Below, in pieces: positions 32,878 to 43,395 of a DNA stretch of 64,000 bases (its first letter is position 1; the number at the start of each line of letters is the position of its first letter). The notes below the pieces were generated by a model. That model was not told the origin of the DNA. It did no database searches and saw nothing but the letters and a program-made list of their open reading frames with translations. The position numbers were made by a program, and so were the translations under genes. This DNA comes from Ephemerocybe angulata (Eukaryota; Basidiomycota; Agaricomycetes; Agaricales; Psathyrellaceae): the NCBI GenBank assembly GCA_013368325.1, contig JAACJK010000006.1:186001-250000 (forward strand), in the 5' to 3' direction.

Positions 32878-32925
32878 ATCCGAGGCGCGGTGAGCATAAG
32901 AACCACAGATTGGATGCTTACTTAC

Positions 32926-33350
32926 ATCCATGTTTACGCGCTGGTATATCTTGCGCAGTTGGGACAGAAGATCATTGAATAGTTCGTTCAGGAGGTCGTC
33001 CTTCTTATTCTCTTCCAGGAGGTTATCTAAGTTGCCGTTCACGAAGACGAGGCGCCCCTGTTTGACGCCGAGATTTTCGAGTTCTGTCATGGATGCGTTC
33101 GAGAACGACACTTTCTGGATAACATTGAGTGAGCAGATACGGGCTAAGTGTCAGAACGTACAACTCGTTTGCTTTCCCTCAAGATGCGATCTAGCATGTC
33201 CACATGTTTCATCACTTCCTCCATTTCCGTCCCTGTTTCCGCGACTTCACGTAATTCCCGTAGGTTATCAAGGCTGGTCTTTAGCCTCCTCATCTTTGAG
33301 ATGTCAATGCATTCGTCGTTGAGACCGCGGTGGCGTTTGGGGACCGACAT
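32926..33350 (-). pseudogene. PD-(D/E)XK nuclease-like gene, exons 1-2 (5' half of the split gene)
   Basis: Exon 1 33350..33162 (MSVPKRHRGLNDECIDISKMRRLK..., charged helix) and exon 2 33114..32926 (KVSFSNASMTELENLGVKQGRLVFVNGNLDNLLEENKKDD...), joined in phase 0 over a 47-nt intron. Exon 2 ends with donor GAT|GTAAGT. In the intact paralogue this intron is 57 nt and leads to the nuclease exon; here it contains the 22.5-kb element. The promoter keeps TATATAAGG at 33,418-33,410, 60-70 nt before the ATG, so the fragment may still be transcribed into the element. Confidence 0.8.
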
Positions 33351-33409
33351 AATGGTGCGAGGGGAATGCAGGAGAGGGTCTTGGTGGAGAAGAATATCAG
33401 TATTCCTAC

Positions 33410-33418
33410 CCTTATATA
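33410..33418 (-). promoter_or_regulatory. TATA box of the split PD-(D/E)XK gene
   Basis: TATATAAGG on the minus strand, about 60-68 nt upstream of the ATG. The duplicate at 37.3 kb ends before this point, so it lacks the box. Confidence 0.65.
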
Positions 33419-34097
33419 CGTCCACCCCGTCAGCCCCTTTCCAGCCACCTCGTCTCGGGGCTGACAGGTGTGCAAGACGGGGGCCTGGTAGGTAAGACCA
33501 GGAGAGGGTCGTACCAGAGACTGCAGCTTGAATGAAGTGACCTATTGGCCCCGGTATATGCTCTCGAGAACGTCGATCTTGCGAAGCACAGCGTGGCGTC
33601 CCTCCTGCGACGACTAATTCGTACCCGGGGGACCTGGGTTCGCTGTCGAGGACTGGAGGGTGGCAGCGCCCGCACCAGTTGCCAGGCTACGTTCCGGATG
33701 TCTTGAAAATTGTGTCCCATTTCGATTATGCCGAGCTCGCTGTCGGCCTAAGCCTCGTTGCCAAAAGTCGGCGTCATGTTATTCCGTAACTTGGTCGCTG
33801 AGCACATGAGGGTTGAAAACAAGTGAAGCGATCAATCTGCGGCCTGTTCTTGCCCTCGAGTCTCGACGCGACGCACGACGATGAGCACATCTGACTGCAA
33901 GTTTGCTGGTGTGCATTCTTGTGCACCGCTCCAATTGCGCCAAGTCAGGCACATCTTGGTTAAAAGCGTAGCAACAAACCGACAACAAACACCGATCCGA
34001 GGTTTCGTTGGAATTTCGAAAACGTTGTACGATCCTCATGTTCCTACAACGAGCTCGAATCGCTGACCGTGGCCTCTAGACGACCCAAATGCACTCG
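33419..34097. other. spacer between the duplicated loci, no gene seen
   Basis: No motif-bearing frame is seen. It separates the occupied locus from the downstream duplicate. Confidence 0.4.
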
Positions 34098-34580
34098 CGA
34101 TGGCTAGTTTCCTTCGCAGAAAGTCCAAGTAGTCCGACGTCGCCAAGCAGCAAGGCCTCCATATCCGCCCCGGTACCCCCACCTCCGCCAGTCGCAACGC
34201 TCCTCTTCGCCCGCTTTGCGTCGTCGTCGTCCAACCTCAGCAATGGAGAACAGTCTGATGGAACGAGGGCAGTGTCTTCCCCAATGAACATGTCCAACCA
34301 TGCGCGGAGGGAGAGCACGAAGGGATCACCGTATCGCGGGGGAAATGGGGCGGGTTCGGTGAGCACTGCAAGCGGGAGAAGCCAGACGACGACCACGAGC
34401 CCGCGACTTCCGCCGTCATCGTTCTACACCGAAGAGCGACCGTCTATCAGCCGACTATCCCTGGAGAAGCCACTGCCTGCACCCTTCTCACCAACGTTGC
34501 CGACCTCGCCTACGGAACCAAGTCGTCGTTTTGTAGGTCGTGGACCTCCTCCTGTTACGCAACTTAAACAACCTTTGCGG
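34098..34580 (+). pseudogene. truncated, frameshifted 5' fragment of a Ser/Pro-rich protein gene
   Basis: The ATG at 34,098 gives MASFLRRKSK then a stop; shifting frame continues SPSSPTSPSSKAS...APVPPPPPVA...LFARFASSSS, Pro/Ser-rich to about 34,575, where homology to the SDR locus begins abruptly. This looks like the start of a host gene, broken by a one-base frameshift and cut by the duplication junction. The original gene is not in this window. Confidence 0.5.
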
Positions 34581-35363
34581 TCCCCTCGGACGATATCGAC
34601 GACCAGCTCCATGGCACGGACGGGGTCGCCCTTCTGCGTCCCTGTGATGGACGCAAACCGCTGGGCTGTGGTCTCGCGGATGTTGTCGTATGCAGCGATC
34701 GGCCGCTCCTGGAAGAAAGGCCGGGGATGGATGCCTTCCGTTCTGAATGCGCCCGGCGCAACAAGGAGGACTCGGACATTGAACTGCGCGAGCTCGGTGG
34801 CCAAGGTTTCCATGAACGCTGAAGATCACAGTCAGTCAACGGAACGGAGTGCCACATCGGGTCGAGGACGCTCACCATGTACGGCAGCCTTGGACGCAGA
34901 GTAGGGCCTGTTTGAAGTGAGATGGTTAACATTGGGCATCAACATGACGACAGATTCCCTCTTTGGGATGCACTTACCACCAGTTCCGTCTTCCATGCTG
35001 AGCGACTACCAACATTGACGATACACCCTTGACTCTCCCTAATATAAGGAAGCGTCACGGTGGTCATGTCGATGAGCCCGAATACGTTCACATTAAACGT
35101 CCGGCGGTATAACGACGAGCTAGATGACACAATTAACGACCTCGAATTGCAGGCAAATAAAGAGATCCTTACCCTCCCTCTTCCGACAAGCCGACCAAGC
35201 CTTGGCCTGCAATATGTACCACATGGTGAGCATGGTTTCAGCCTGATGCACATCTCCAAGCTTACCAGCATTGTTCACCAGCACGTCAATCCGACCCCAG
35301 ATGGCAGCGGCTTCGTCGACCTTGGCTTTGAGACACTCTTCACCCTCAGTGACATCCAGCTGA
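34581..35363 (-). pseudogene. SDR pseudogene fragment (copy of 6777-7554)
   Basis: Near-identical to part of the intact SDR at 6605-7954. It begins inside exon 6, contains exons 5, 4 and 3, and ends inside exon 2. The exon carrying the catalytic Tyr-x3-Lys has lost about 8 nt just before the Tyr, shifting frame. Both ends are abrupt: 34,581 after GTTTGCGG-like unrelated sequence, and 35,363 where it meets sequence equivalent to 8,838. Confidence 0.85.
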
Positions 35364-35699
35364 GTGAAAGTCGGGAGAAAGTGTTTGAAACACCCGCCCA
35401 GTCAGCGACGATACATGCTCCATCAGTCCGGCTGGACACGTACCAGATAACTTGGACGATGAGAATCTGCAAGTAGATGTAGGTGGCGATTGGAGGCACC
35501 ACAACGCTCAGATGACGATGGTAGCGATGCGATCTCAGTATGATTCAAGACGGCCGCTTCTCTGGATTTAATAATCAGGACCAGGACAATAGGGTCGCCT
35601 ATCCAAGGGGCAGGAAGGCAGCATATGGGCCAGATCAAGTGTGCCTCAACGCAGGCAAGAAGGCGCCGGGCAGGCCCATTGTAATCCTCGCAGGAGTTC

Positions 35700-36060
35700 T
35701 TTCTGAGGGCGGTTCTCAATGATGTTCATCATCGTTTTAGACTTCCACAAGGCAAAGTTAGGATGCATTAGCCATTCAATACCTTCTGCGCGGCAAGATC
35801 AGCTTCTTTGTCCAAATAGCAACTTGAAAAGATTCACATTGCTCGTCCCCACTGATGCGCTAACCAACGTATTGTGTCTGAAACGATCCTGCGTCGACGG
35901 CCATCATATCGTTCTTTAACTCATTTTCGACGGAGCGCCCAGAGACACAGAAAGACACGGGTTTCTCGCATTCCGACACGAGGCGGATCATGGGGTGGTT
36001 GTGGCAAGAGAGAAAGAAGCGACAGGGCGCTCCCATGAATGACAACACGTGGACTACTGA
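35700..36060 (-). pseudogene. copy of the uncertain small gene at 9045-9532
   Basis: Contains FMGAPCRFFLSCHNHP, VSFCVSGRSVENELKND and QTQYVG as in the other copy. A one-base difference after DLAA brings a stop (AAQKVLNG-stop), and a 4-nt indel follows in the next segment. Probably non-functional. Confidence 0.5.
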
Positions 36061-36098
36061 CATCGGATTATTGGGCGACTGGTCTGTATACTTATAGC

Positions 36099-37343
36099 TC
36101 ATTTCTCAAGTTCGTACAAATTCTCTCCACCTGTCGGACGGAGCTGATGGAGGATGAGTAAGCGAGAATAACAGGAGTAGCGAGCAGCGCACCCATTCAA
36201 GAAGCAGTCCAACAACTCTGCGGAGTTGGTCCTCAAAATCGGGGTACCCAGGGCGATAGAGGTTTTGCATTATCGATCGGTAATACGTGTAGCTGCCGTT
36301 CTCGCGCTTTAAAATAAAGAATATGAACTTCTCGCCATCCGCCAGACAAAAGCGCACGGTGTCCTCCCTAGAATTTATGAGCAGGGGGGGTCAGATTAGA
36401 TCATATCGAAATGTTGGTTCGTATACGCACTTCGAATTCGATAATACTGCCATCGCTTGCGTCACAGCCTCAGGAATGAACAACCCCAGGCTATCCTTGC
36501 CCGTCTGGTACTTGGCCTCAACAAGAAAAAAGAAGCGCCCTTCCGCAACCTGATACACATATGTCTCACCAAATGAGTCTGGGCCAACCAATCGGGCTTA
36601 CAACAGATTCTATCAATGGGGTGATCGAGGAACAATGGCAAAGCACGTACCTCGGTGGTCACCCGCTTGGTCTGGTTCATACTCTACGATAGCGTAGTCC
36701 ACACTCCCACTGAACGTCACCTCGTAGCCGTCCTTCTTAAACAAAGCCTCACGTGGCTTCATTTCAGGGATAATAGCAATGTCTCGGTGGGGCGATTTCA
36801 CCGAGATAACATCTCCAAGAAAGAGAAGAATGGCATCGAGAACCATTCGAGCTCCAGCCTCGTACTAACAATCCGCCGAGGCGCGGTGAGCATAAGAACC
36901 ACAGATTGGATGCTTACTTACATCCATGTTTACGCGCTGGTATATCTTGCGCAGTTGGGACAGAAGATCATTGAATGGTTCGTTCAGGAGGTCGTCCTTC
37001 TTATTCTCTTCCAGGAGGTTATCTAAGTTGCCGTTCACGAAGACGAGGCGCCCCTGTTTGACGCCGAGATTTTCGAGTTCTGTCATTGATGCGTCCGAGA
37101 ACGACACTTTCTGGATAACATTGAGTGAGCAGATACGGGCTAAGTGTCAGAACGTACAACTCGCTTGCTTTCCCTCAAGATATCTAGCATGTCCACATGT
37201 TTCATCACTTCCTCCATTGTCTCTGTTTCAGCGACTCCACGTAATTCTTCCCGTAGGTTATCAAGGCTGGTCGTTAGCCTCCTCATCTTTGAGATGTCAA
37301 TGCATTCGTCATTGAGACTGCGGTGGCGTTTGAGGACCGACAT
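36099..37343 (-). CDS. PD-(D/E)XK nuclease-like protein, uninterrupted copy (324 aa)
   Basis: Six exons: 37343..37158, 37110..36922, 36864..36651, 36596..36431, 36367..36193, 36143..36099; all phases agree. Residues 1-125 are a charged helical N-terminus (exons 1-2). The nuclease-like domain follows: Asp about 181 in SGSVDYAIVEY, Glu/Lys about 223/225 in FFLVEAKYQ, then PEAVTQAM, FCLADGEKFIFFILKR, FEDQLRRVVGLLLEW and a C-terminus ENLYELEK. Compared with the split copy, exon 1 carries three indels, all multiples of three, which suggests the protein stayed under selection for a time. The duplication ends about 17 nt before the ATG, so its TATA box is missing. Intron 2 (36,921-36,865) is the unoccupied target site. 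Confidence 0.8.
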
Positions 37344-37602
37344 AATGGTGCGAGAGGAACGAAGCCAACCACAACGGCTGTGGTAAGTACTGTGTGATTG
37401 ATTACATAATATTAGTGGAGTACAGATGAGATGTGCGCCTTAAAGTTACAGCGCAGTGTGTGACGTTCGGTCCCAGCCCCCCGCATTCTTTTCTCATGTC
37501 GTCAGTCGGGCAATCCGGTTTCGTCTATCACACAACACTCACTACTAATACTGATGTTATTACAAGACACTGACATAGCAGGTTCCACAAGGTATACATA
37601 AT

Positions 37603-39412
37603 CTACATAAACACGCAGCTCTCCTCGGCACGATGGGGCGTGCTCAACATATCGAGCGCTCTCTTTCTGTCGCACTCCGCTGAGGTCTTCCAGACCCAAT
37701 CCCACGCCTGAGATATATCCTTGAAGAGCCCATCCAGCTTCTCCTTCGACACCATGTCGCCCTCACAGACACCCTTCAGGCGTGGGTGATCGAGTTCGCA
37801 CCACTTCCCCTGGTCTCGGGACGCCAATAATATCTTGTTGGCGGCCGGGCATCGAATGGCATTGTACACTTCAGCTATCTTTGGAATGTTCTTCCGAGTT
37901 GCCTCTTGATTTGTAAGAAGAGAAGCAAGGATATAAGCATCCTATCCAATGGTCAGCGTTCCTTTCCAATGTGCACCGTGGTGCTATTGCACCAACACGC
38001 CAACGTACCTCAATTGCCTGGCCGGCGCCAGCGCCTTGGTGCGGCGTCATTGCGTGGGCCTAGGAGTATGCATATGAGTAAGGAACGTGCATTACGGTCT
38101 TGGTAATCCATACCGCATCACCAGCCAGGAACACGCGATGCGAAGCATATCGTTCGAGGGGATTGAGGTTATTGATGGCCCACTTCGTCGGTTTTTGAAT
38201 GCACTAGGGGAATCGTCAGCTCTAAGATCTGAACTCTCGCTTGGGCACGAAGATTGACTGACATTAATCAGGGCTTGGACCTCGTCTTCCCAGCCGACAT
38301 ACTGCGCGCGGAGCTCATCCTGATTGGCACTCATCGGCGGCACTTCTGTCCATTCTACCCCCTCCAGCTCGGGATCGGTGCAAAAGGCGACCACGTTTGT
38401 GAACCTCCCATTCGATAGAGGGTATACGACCAGATGCTTCGGGTGGCAAGATGTCAGAAGACCGGCAGCATGATGCGTACTACAGATCATACCTTGTACT
38501 TCCCGCAGTACTGAAAAGATAGATCCTTAATTAGTGTCCATCGAAATACAGAGGGCCTGGGGCAGACTCACGATTACTGGGTTCGTCTTCGCGCGATGAC
38601 CAGGGAACGCCTTCTCAATGTCATCATGTGATAGGAGACCTCTATATGCGAAGGTCCCAGACCAGACTGGATCTGTACAGATGACGAAGTCTCCTTTCGC
38701 GATACCCTTGCAGAACTGCTTGCGTATTGATGACCTGATGCCATCTGCGGCGACAAGGATGTCACAATTGACGGTAGACCCGTCCTGGAACTCCAGCTCG
38801 ACATGGTTCTCGTATTCGTTGTACCCGGTCAACCGCCTGTCGAGTTTAACACAACCGTTCGTATTAACCCGATCCATAAGGGCCATTTGAAGCTCTGCAC
38901 GGTGGAAGCGCATAGTTCCACCTGGAGCGAGCGAGATAGTCAGATGAGATACAAAAAGGAAGGATTTGAAGGAACATGCCGTACCTTTCATCTTGATATC
39001 GCTGATATGAACACCTTCGCGTTGGTCGCTCTTCCTCAGCTGGAAAACAAGGCCTAGAAAGCAATGAGCTTAAAGATGAATCTACGGCATGTGCATTCCC
39101 TTACGAGGTTCGTCTGTTGGAGCCTCGTCCATCATCTTGACAAACGTTTCCTCCAAGTCAATCGCACGAAGGATTTCCCAACTTCTCAGCCAGAGATTGA
39201 TACCAGCTCCGATCTCTGCGAGGGCTGGGGCAGCCTCATAAACTTGTATGTCAAGTTTCTTCTCCTTGTCCATGTGCTGAAGACCGGCACATAGCATCAA
39301 TCCGCCTATCCCTGCGCCGCTAGTTTGGAGTCAGGAACGAGTAATACGGGGACGGAAAGAGCGGCACATACACGATAGCAACTCTCAGAGGCTTTTGAGG
39401 TTCTGATGCCAT
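37603..39412 (-). CDS. FAD-dependent monooxygenase, salicylate-hydroxylase-like
   Basis: Nine exons: 39412..39372, 39319..39105, 39053..38985, 38921..38572, 38510..38493 (18 nt), 38436..38263, 38203..38114, 38059..38009, 37941..37603; 448 aa, all phases agree. FAD-binding VAIVGAGIGG (residues 11-20, formed across intron 1), EIGAGINLW, GGTMRFHRAEL, second FAD motif VAADGIRSS, and the C-terminal LAGDA.HAMTPHQGAGAGQAIED motif formed across intron 7. This is the group A flavoprotein hydroxylase pattern: NAD(P)H and O2-dependent ring hydroxylation; the substrate cannot be told. The 18-nt microexon encodes YCGKYK. Confidence 0.88.
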
Positions 39413-40239
39413 AGTGTAGGAAGTCAATTGGAGGAAAGGGCGACTGAAAGCTTGGAAGGTAAAGCACAAACCGTCAGCCATCTCTCGCTTTATATACACC
39501 CGGTCCAGTCCTAGATGTGGTGGCCTCAGGCCGTAAGGCTCGGCTGGATCTTAAGCAGACAAGACTCGTAGATGAGGGGTATCGATCCTGTCGGGCCACC
39601 AGTTTTGGGGGTCGACCAACGAGGGTTACCCCGCTTCCCTGCGTCGAGACTCAAGCGTGGTGCGAATACGATGTCCATGCGTGTTCTGAATCGTGCCATT
39701 TCTGCTTAAGGCAACAGTAGAAATGGTTAGATAGGAGCGCACAGATGGTTGTAAGTGGATATATCTGACCTTAGATTAACCGCGCTAAAAGGAGGTTGCG
39801 ATTCCGAGTCGAGGGGCTCCTTGAGGCTGCGATCCTCGAATTGTCTAGGAGTAATCCGGGTTCGTTACCCCCCAGGACCGTTTAGTGCCCCTAATGAAGA
39901 GTACCCCTTGGTAATAGAAAAGGCGGTATTCGAAGAGAATTCCGTCTTTCCGTCTGGCTAGTTCGAACCCAAACTTGCGAATGGAAAAGGTTCGGTGGAA
40001 CCCGGGAAGTGGTGTCATTCGGGCGCTTATTGGCCAGCGTGGGTAAATTACCAGAGCGTTCTCACGATAGGGTCGTGACTCAAGCGCTGGGGCCGGGACT
40101 CTCGGTCACAGCTCACCGCCAACCTCCGAGTCCTTGATCTCAATCCGCCATGTTCAGAACAATGTTCACCCTTTGAGTCTTTGAAGATAGTGAACCGCCA
40201 AGAACACATCCACATATACTAGACTAGACTGGTAAAAAG
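39413..40239. other. intergenic, no gene seen
   Basis: Divergent interval between the FAD monooxygenase (-) and the membrane protein (+). Short frames only; no promoter element recognised. Confidence 0.5.
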
Positions 40240-41269
40240 ATGCCAGCTGTCGAGTTCTCGCTGGATGAAGCAGGGAATCCAATCCTTCCATCAACGACAC
40301 CAGCTTTCCGCCCGAACGACAGTGTTGCAGGTTTCAAAATTGTCCCATCTCATGAAGATTTATCGCTGCACCCTCGAGTCCTTTGGAATCAATGCAAGAA
40401 ATACATGCTTTGGGATCACAGGACGTACTATGGTCAGTTTAGTTTCGACCTGCTATAAGTTATTGCCCCATTTCACATCGCTTCAATAGGTTTACTTGAG
40501 CTTCTTGCCGGGTCAGTAATCGTTTTGTCTATTGTCGGCATGAACGAAGGTAGAGATACAGGTTGGTCCTGGTCCCGCGCCCCATCATCTCCGCCAAATG
40601 CTAAACTCCGAGCAAACTTTCCTCAGAGAATATGATTCAGAAGGCGGGTCAAGGCCTGTTTATTCTGGCCGGAATTATACCTATGTGCGTTCTCCTTCGG
40701 AAAGCTAACTGGTGTCACTCTAAAATCTACTTCACACCCTAGCCACTGGTATAGTAACCAGAGATTATCGATCCACATCCTGACCCAGGCTCGGAGCCAT
40801 ATTGCTATTCTTGCACTACTAACATTGGTGACATTTGGTACGTTGCGATGCCGTTCGTCGTGATTATTGACAGTCCCACTCACACCGAGAAACAGTGTTG
40901 CAAATTGTGACCCTATTCACATCCGAATGTGAGAAGGCTGGGTACGGGTTCTGCGAATCTGAAGTCAGCAGTAATATTCAGACCCTCCTTTGGCTAACCA
41001 TACCGACATGTAAGTGCTACCATCAAAGTGATAGGAAGCGCACAGCTAACTCGATCTCTGTAGTCGTTTGGACGGCTATGGTTATCTGGAAGGTGACACA
41101 CTCGAGGCCTATTACAGCCCAAGATCCTAGACTTGCTGAGCTCCCCTCTATGACCAGCGACGATGGAGACAGCGTTGATGATGAGGCCACGTTGGCATGG
41201 GCCTCTGCTAACGTAGCTGATGGTATCGAGGATGACTCGCTCGAGCCTCTAGGCCAGGTCAGGTTGTGA
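40240..41269 (+). CDS. small multi-pass membrane protein, 241 aa
   Basis: Six exons: 40240-40432, 40490-40549, 40627-40684, 40743-40837, 40896-41009, 41064-41269; phases agree throughout. Soluble N-terminus (MPAVEFSLDEAGNPIL), then hydrophobic segments LLELLAGSVIVLSIVGM, GLFILAGIIPIHW, HIAILALLTLVTF and TLLWLTIPTFVWTAMVIW, so about four membrane spans, and an acidic C-terminal tail of about 50 residues (DDGDSVDDE...). Many short exons follow the spans. No family is recognised. A second protein of similar design follows at 41,614. Confidence 0.7.
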
Positions 41270-41613
41270 TACTAGTAGACTGAGGCAGGTTGATTCACAA
41301 ATCGTATACCCCAATCTTCAAGTTGGATGACCTAGAAAGAAAAGAGCTGGAATACATACCCGTGTTAGTCCGAAGTCACATTGAACTAACCAGGAATAAA
41401 CTTGTGGTCGACGCGCGCAAGACGGCGACGCCCCTGAACAACGCCCATCATTTCGCCGTGTGATCCGGAGTGAGGGATGATATACACTGCTCAACGCGCT
41501 CGCAGCTCTTCTTCACGAACCTCTGTGAGCTCTCGTCACCACCCTTCTGTCTATGAATCTGTAAACCCCAAAAATCTCTACAAAACTCTATACGATATTC
41601 GCAGGCCGAAATC

Positions 41614-42612
41614 ATGACAGCAACGACCACTGAAGACAACACGGCTGGCGGGTCCAGCCCCAAGTTTTCAATGAGTTTCCTCAAATCGCTGGCCGAATGG
41701 CGAGTCTACCTTGGTGAGCAGCGAGGGCTTTCCTAAAACTCTCGTTGTGGGCGCTCTACAAAGCCGACCGAGTTGGAGTACTGGGCATAGGAACTGAGGC
41801 TAACGTTCGACTTAGGTGTAGCAATATTTTTCGTTGCTTTCACACTTATATTCGGAATCGTTACTCTATCGTTCTTAAAGCCTAGGCAAGAACGTAAGTA
41901 AACTCGTGCTTCCTTGTATCATTGAAAGTGTCCTAAAGGTACTTCATCTCCAGCGTTGATGTTCGGGCTCATGATCACCTCGATCTTGCTTTCTCTGGGA
42001 ACTTTCGCGGCCTTGTGTTTCTTGTGTGTACCTCACTTATTTACTGTTCCATGGGTATCTTAACATCTTGATTTATAGCGTCCAGCGCGCCAAAGATCAG
42101 AAGTACGGGGACCAGCCTTTCGATCCCAACGTCGTCGATGTCGGTTTCGCTTTTGGTATCGCCGGCTTATTTGGATGTGCGTACTCAGTCATGTCCCTTC
42201 ACCTTTGGGCAAATAACTGATGGATTGGCGTAGTGAGTGCTCTTTCGGAGCTGAAAGAGCTTCCCAATAGATGCTACTCTGGGCCCAATGAGGACTTCAA
42301 GATCCTTGGGCCAAATGTCTGCGGTGTGATCACGACGATGGGCGTCTTCTCTTGTCTCGGTGCCCTAACTAGTAAGCATTACTACTTGTCTACTTTGCCA
42401 GAGATTGACGTTTAAATCGTCTGCCAGTGCTCATTACCATGATCCTTGTGGCCGTCGCAGTCCGAAAGGCCATCGAGGTTGCCAAGCTCCCTCCTCCCGT
42501 TTTCCCGAGTGGGGCAGAGCCAGCCGTCATGCGCTGGCTAGACCGGTCTGACCCATTTGCCGCAACTGGGAGAGGGGCCCCAAGTAGGCAGAACAGCTAC
42601 AACAACGTGTAA
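41614..42612 (+). CDS. small multi-pass membrane protein, 222 aa
   Basis: Six exons: 41614-41713, 41816-41893, 41954-42023, 42079-42176, 42234-42371, 42428-42612; all phases agree. Membrane segments: VAIFFVAFTLIFGIVTLSFL, MFGLMITSILLSLGTFAALCFL, and VCGVITTMGVFSCLGALT continuing into LITMILVAVAV, with GFAFGIAGLFG as a weaker fourth. A loop contains AKDQKYGDQPFDPNVVD. The C-terminus is Pro-rich and soluble. No family recognised. Confidence 0.7.
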
Positions 42613-43395
42613 AGTACTTCTTCCGTCTTATAAGTGATTGTATATGTGTTTCATCGGAGACTTTGTGCTCACATATAGTGTCGCGCCCAGTGTTATGTAT
42701 CAGGCTAGGACAGCCGGCGTTTGGTTTGTGCCATGGCAGTGGGGCATGCCATCGCTGATTCGAAATCTTTCGAAATGTCTCCGCTAATGCACAGATATAA
42801 CTGGCACAGGACCTATCAATACTCAGTCCCATAAGTATGCGCGCATGATCTCGGCGATAGGGATCTTCCTGCTCCTCCCCAAGGGCATAATACGTGGTCC
42901 TGGTTTTGAGTCATCAGGGTGACAGGGTCCACTATTCGCCACCCTCGTCAAAGTCGCTTCAGTGACCAGTCGTCCGACATCAAGATAGTGTCTGGTGCGC
43001 CGCATAGTTGCCCAGTCTTTGGAAGGACTCCAATAAGTATAAGTCCTCGATCTCAGCAACTTGAAAGTTCGGAATATACGGAGCGAGCGCTTACCCTCAT
43101 ACCCGGATGATGATGTCAACTACTTCCCGGTAATCTTACAATCTGGCAGCTGCCTTCATCACCCTATGACCCCGGTGTGTAAGTAGGTACGACCCCGTCG
43201 CACTGCTCAGGAGAATAGTATCACGTCGTGATATGTATAAGGTCTGTGATTGGACACGCGTACGTATCACTCCAGAGCTCAGGCGCTGCCTCTCGTGTGC
43301 AGTTTGATCCATGGGTGGATCAATTTGCAGCGCTTAAAACACTTCTGCCCTCCTTTCTCTCCTCCCCCATCTACAACGATCAGTACGCCCCTCCA
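42613..43395. other. intergenic, no gene seen
   Basis: Upstream region of the SDR gene; no recognisable coding segment. Confidence 0.45.

Noticed and set aside
32390..33350. A normal three-exon gene in its own right
   Set aside because: The third exon lies inside the element, whereas the intact paralogue joins exons 1-2 to nuclease exons. The three-exon model is kept only as a possible trapped transcript.
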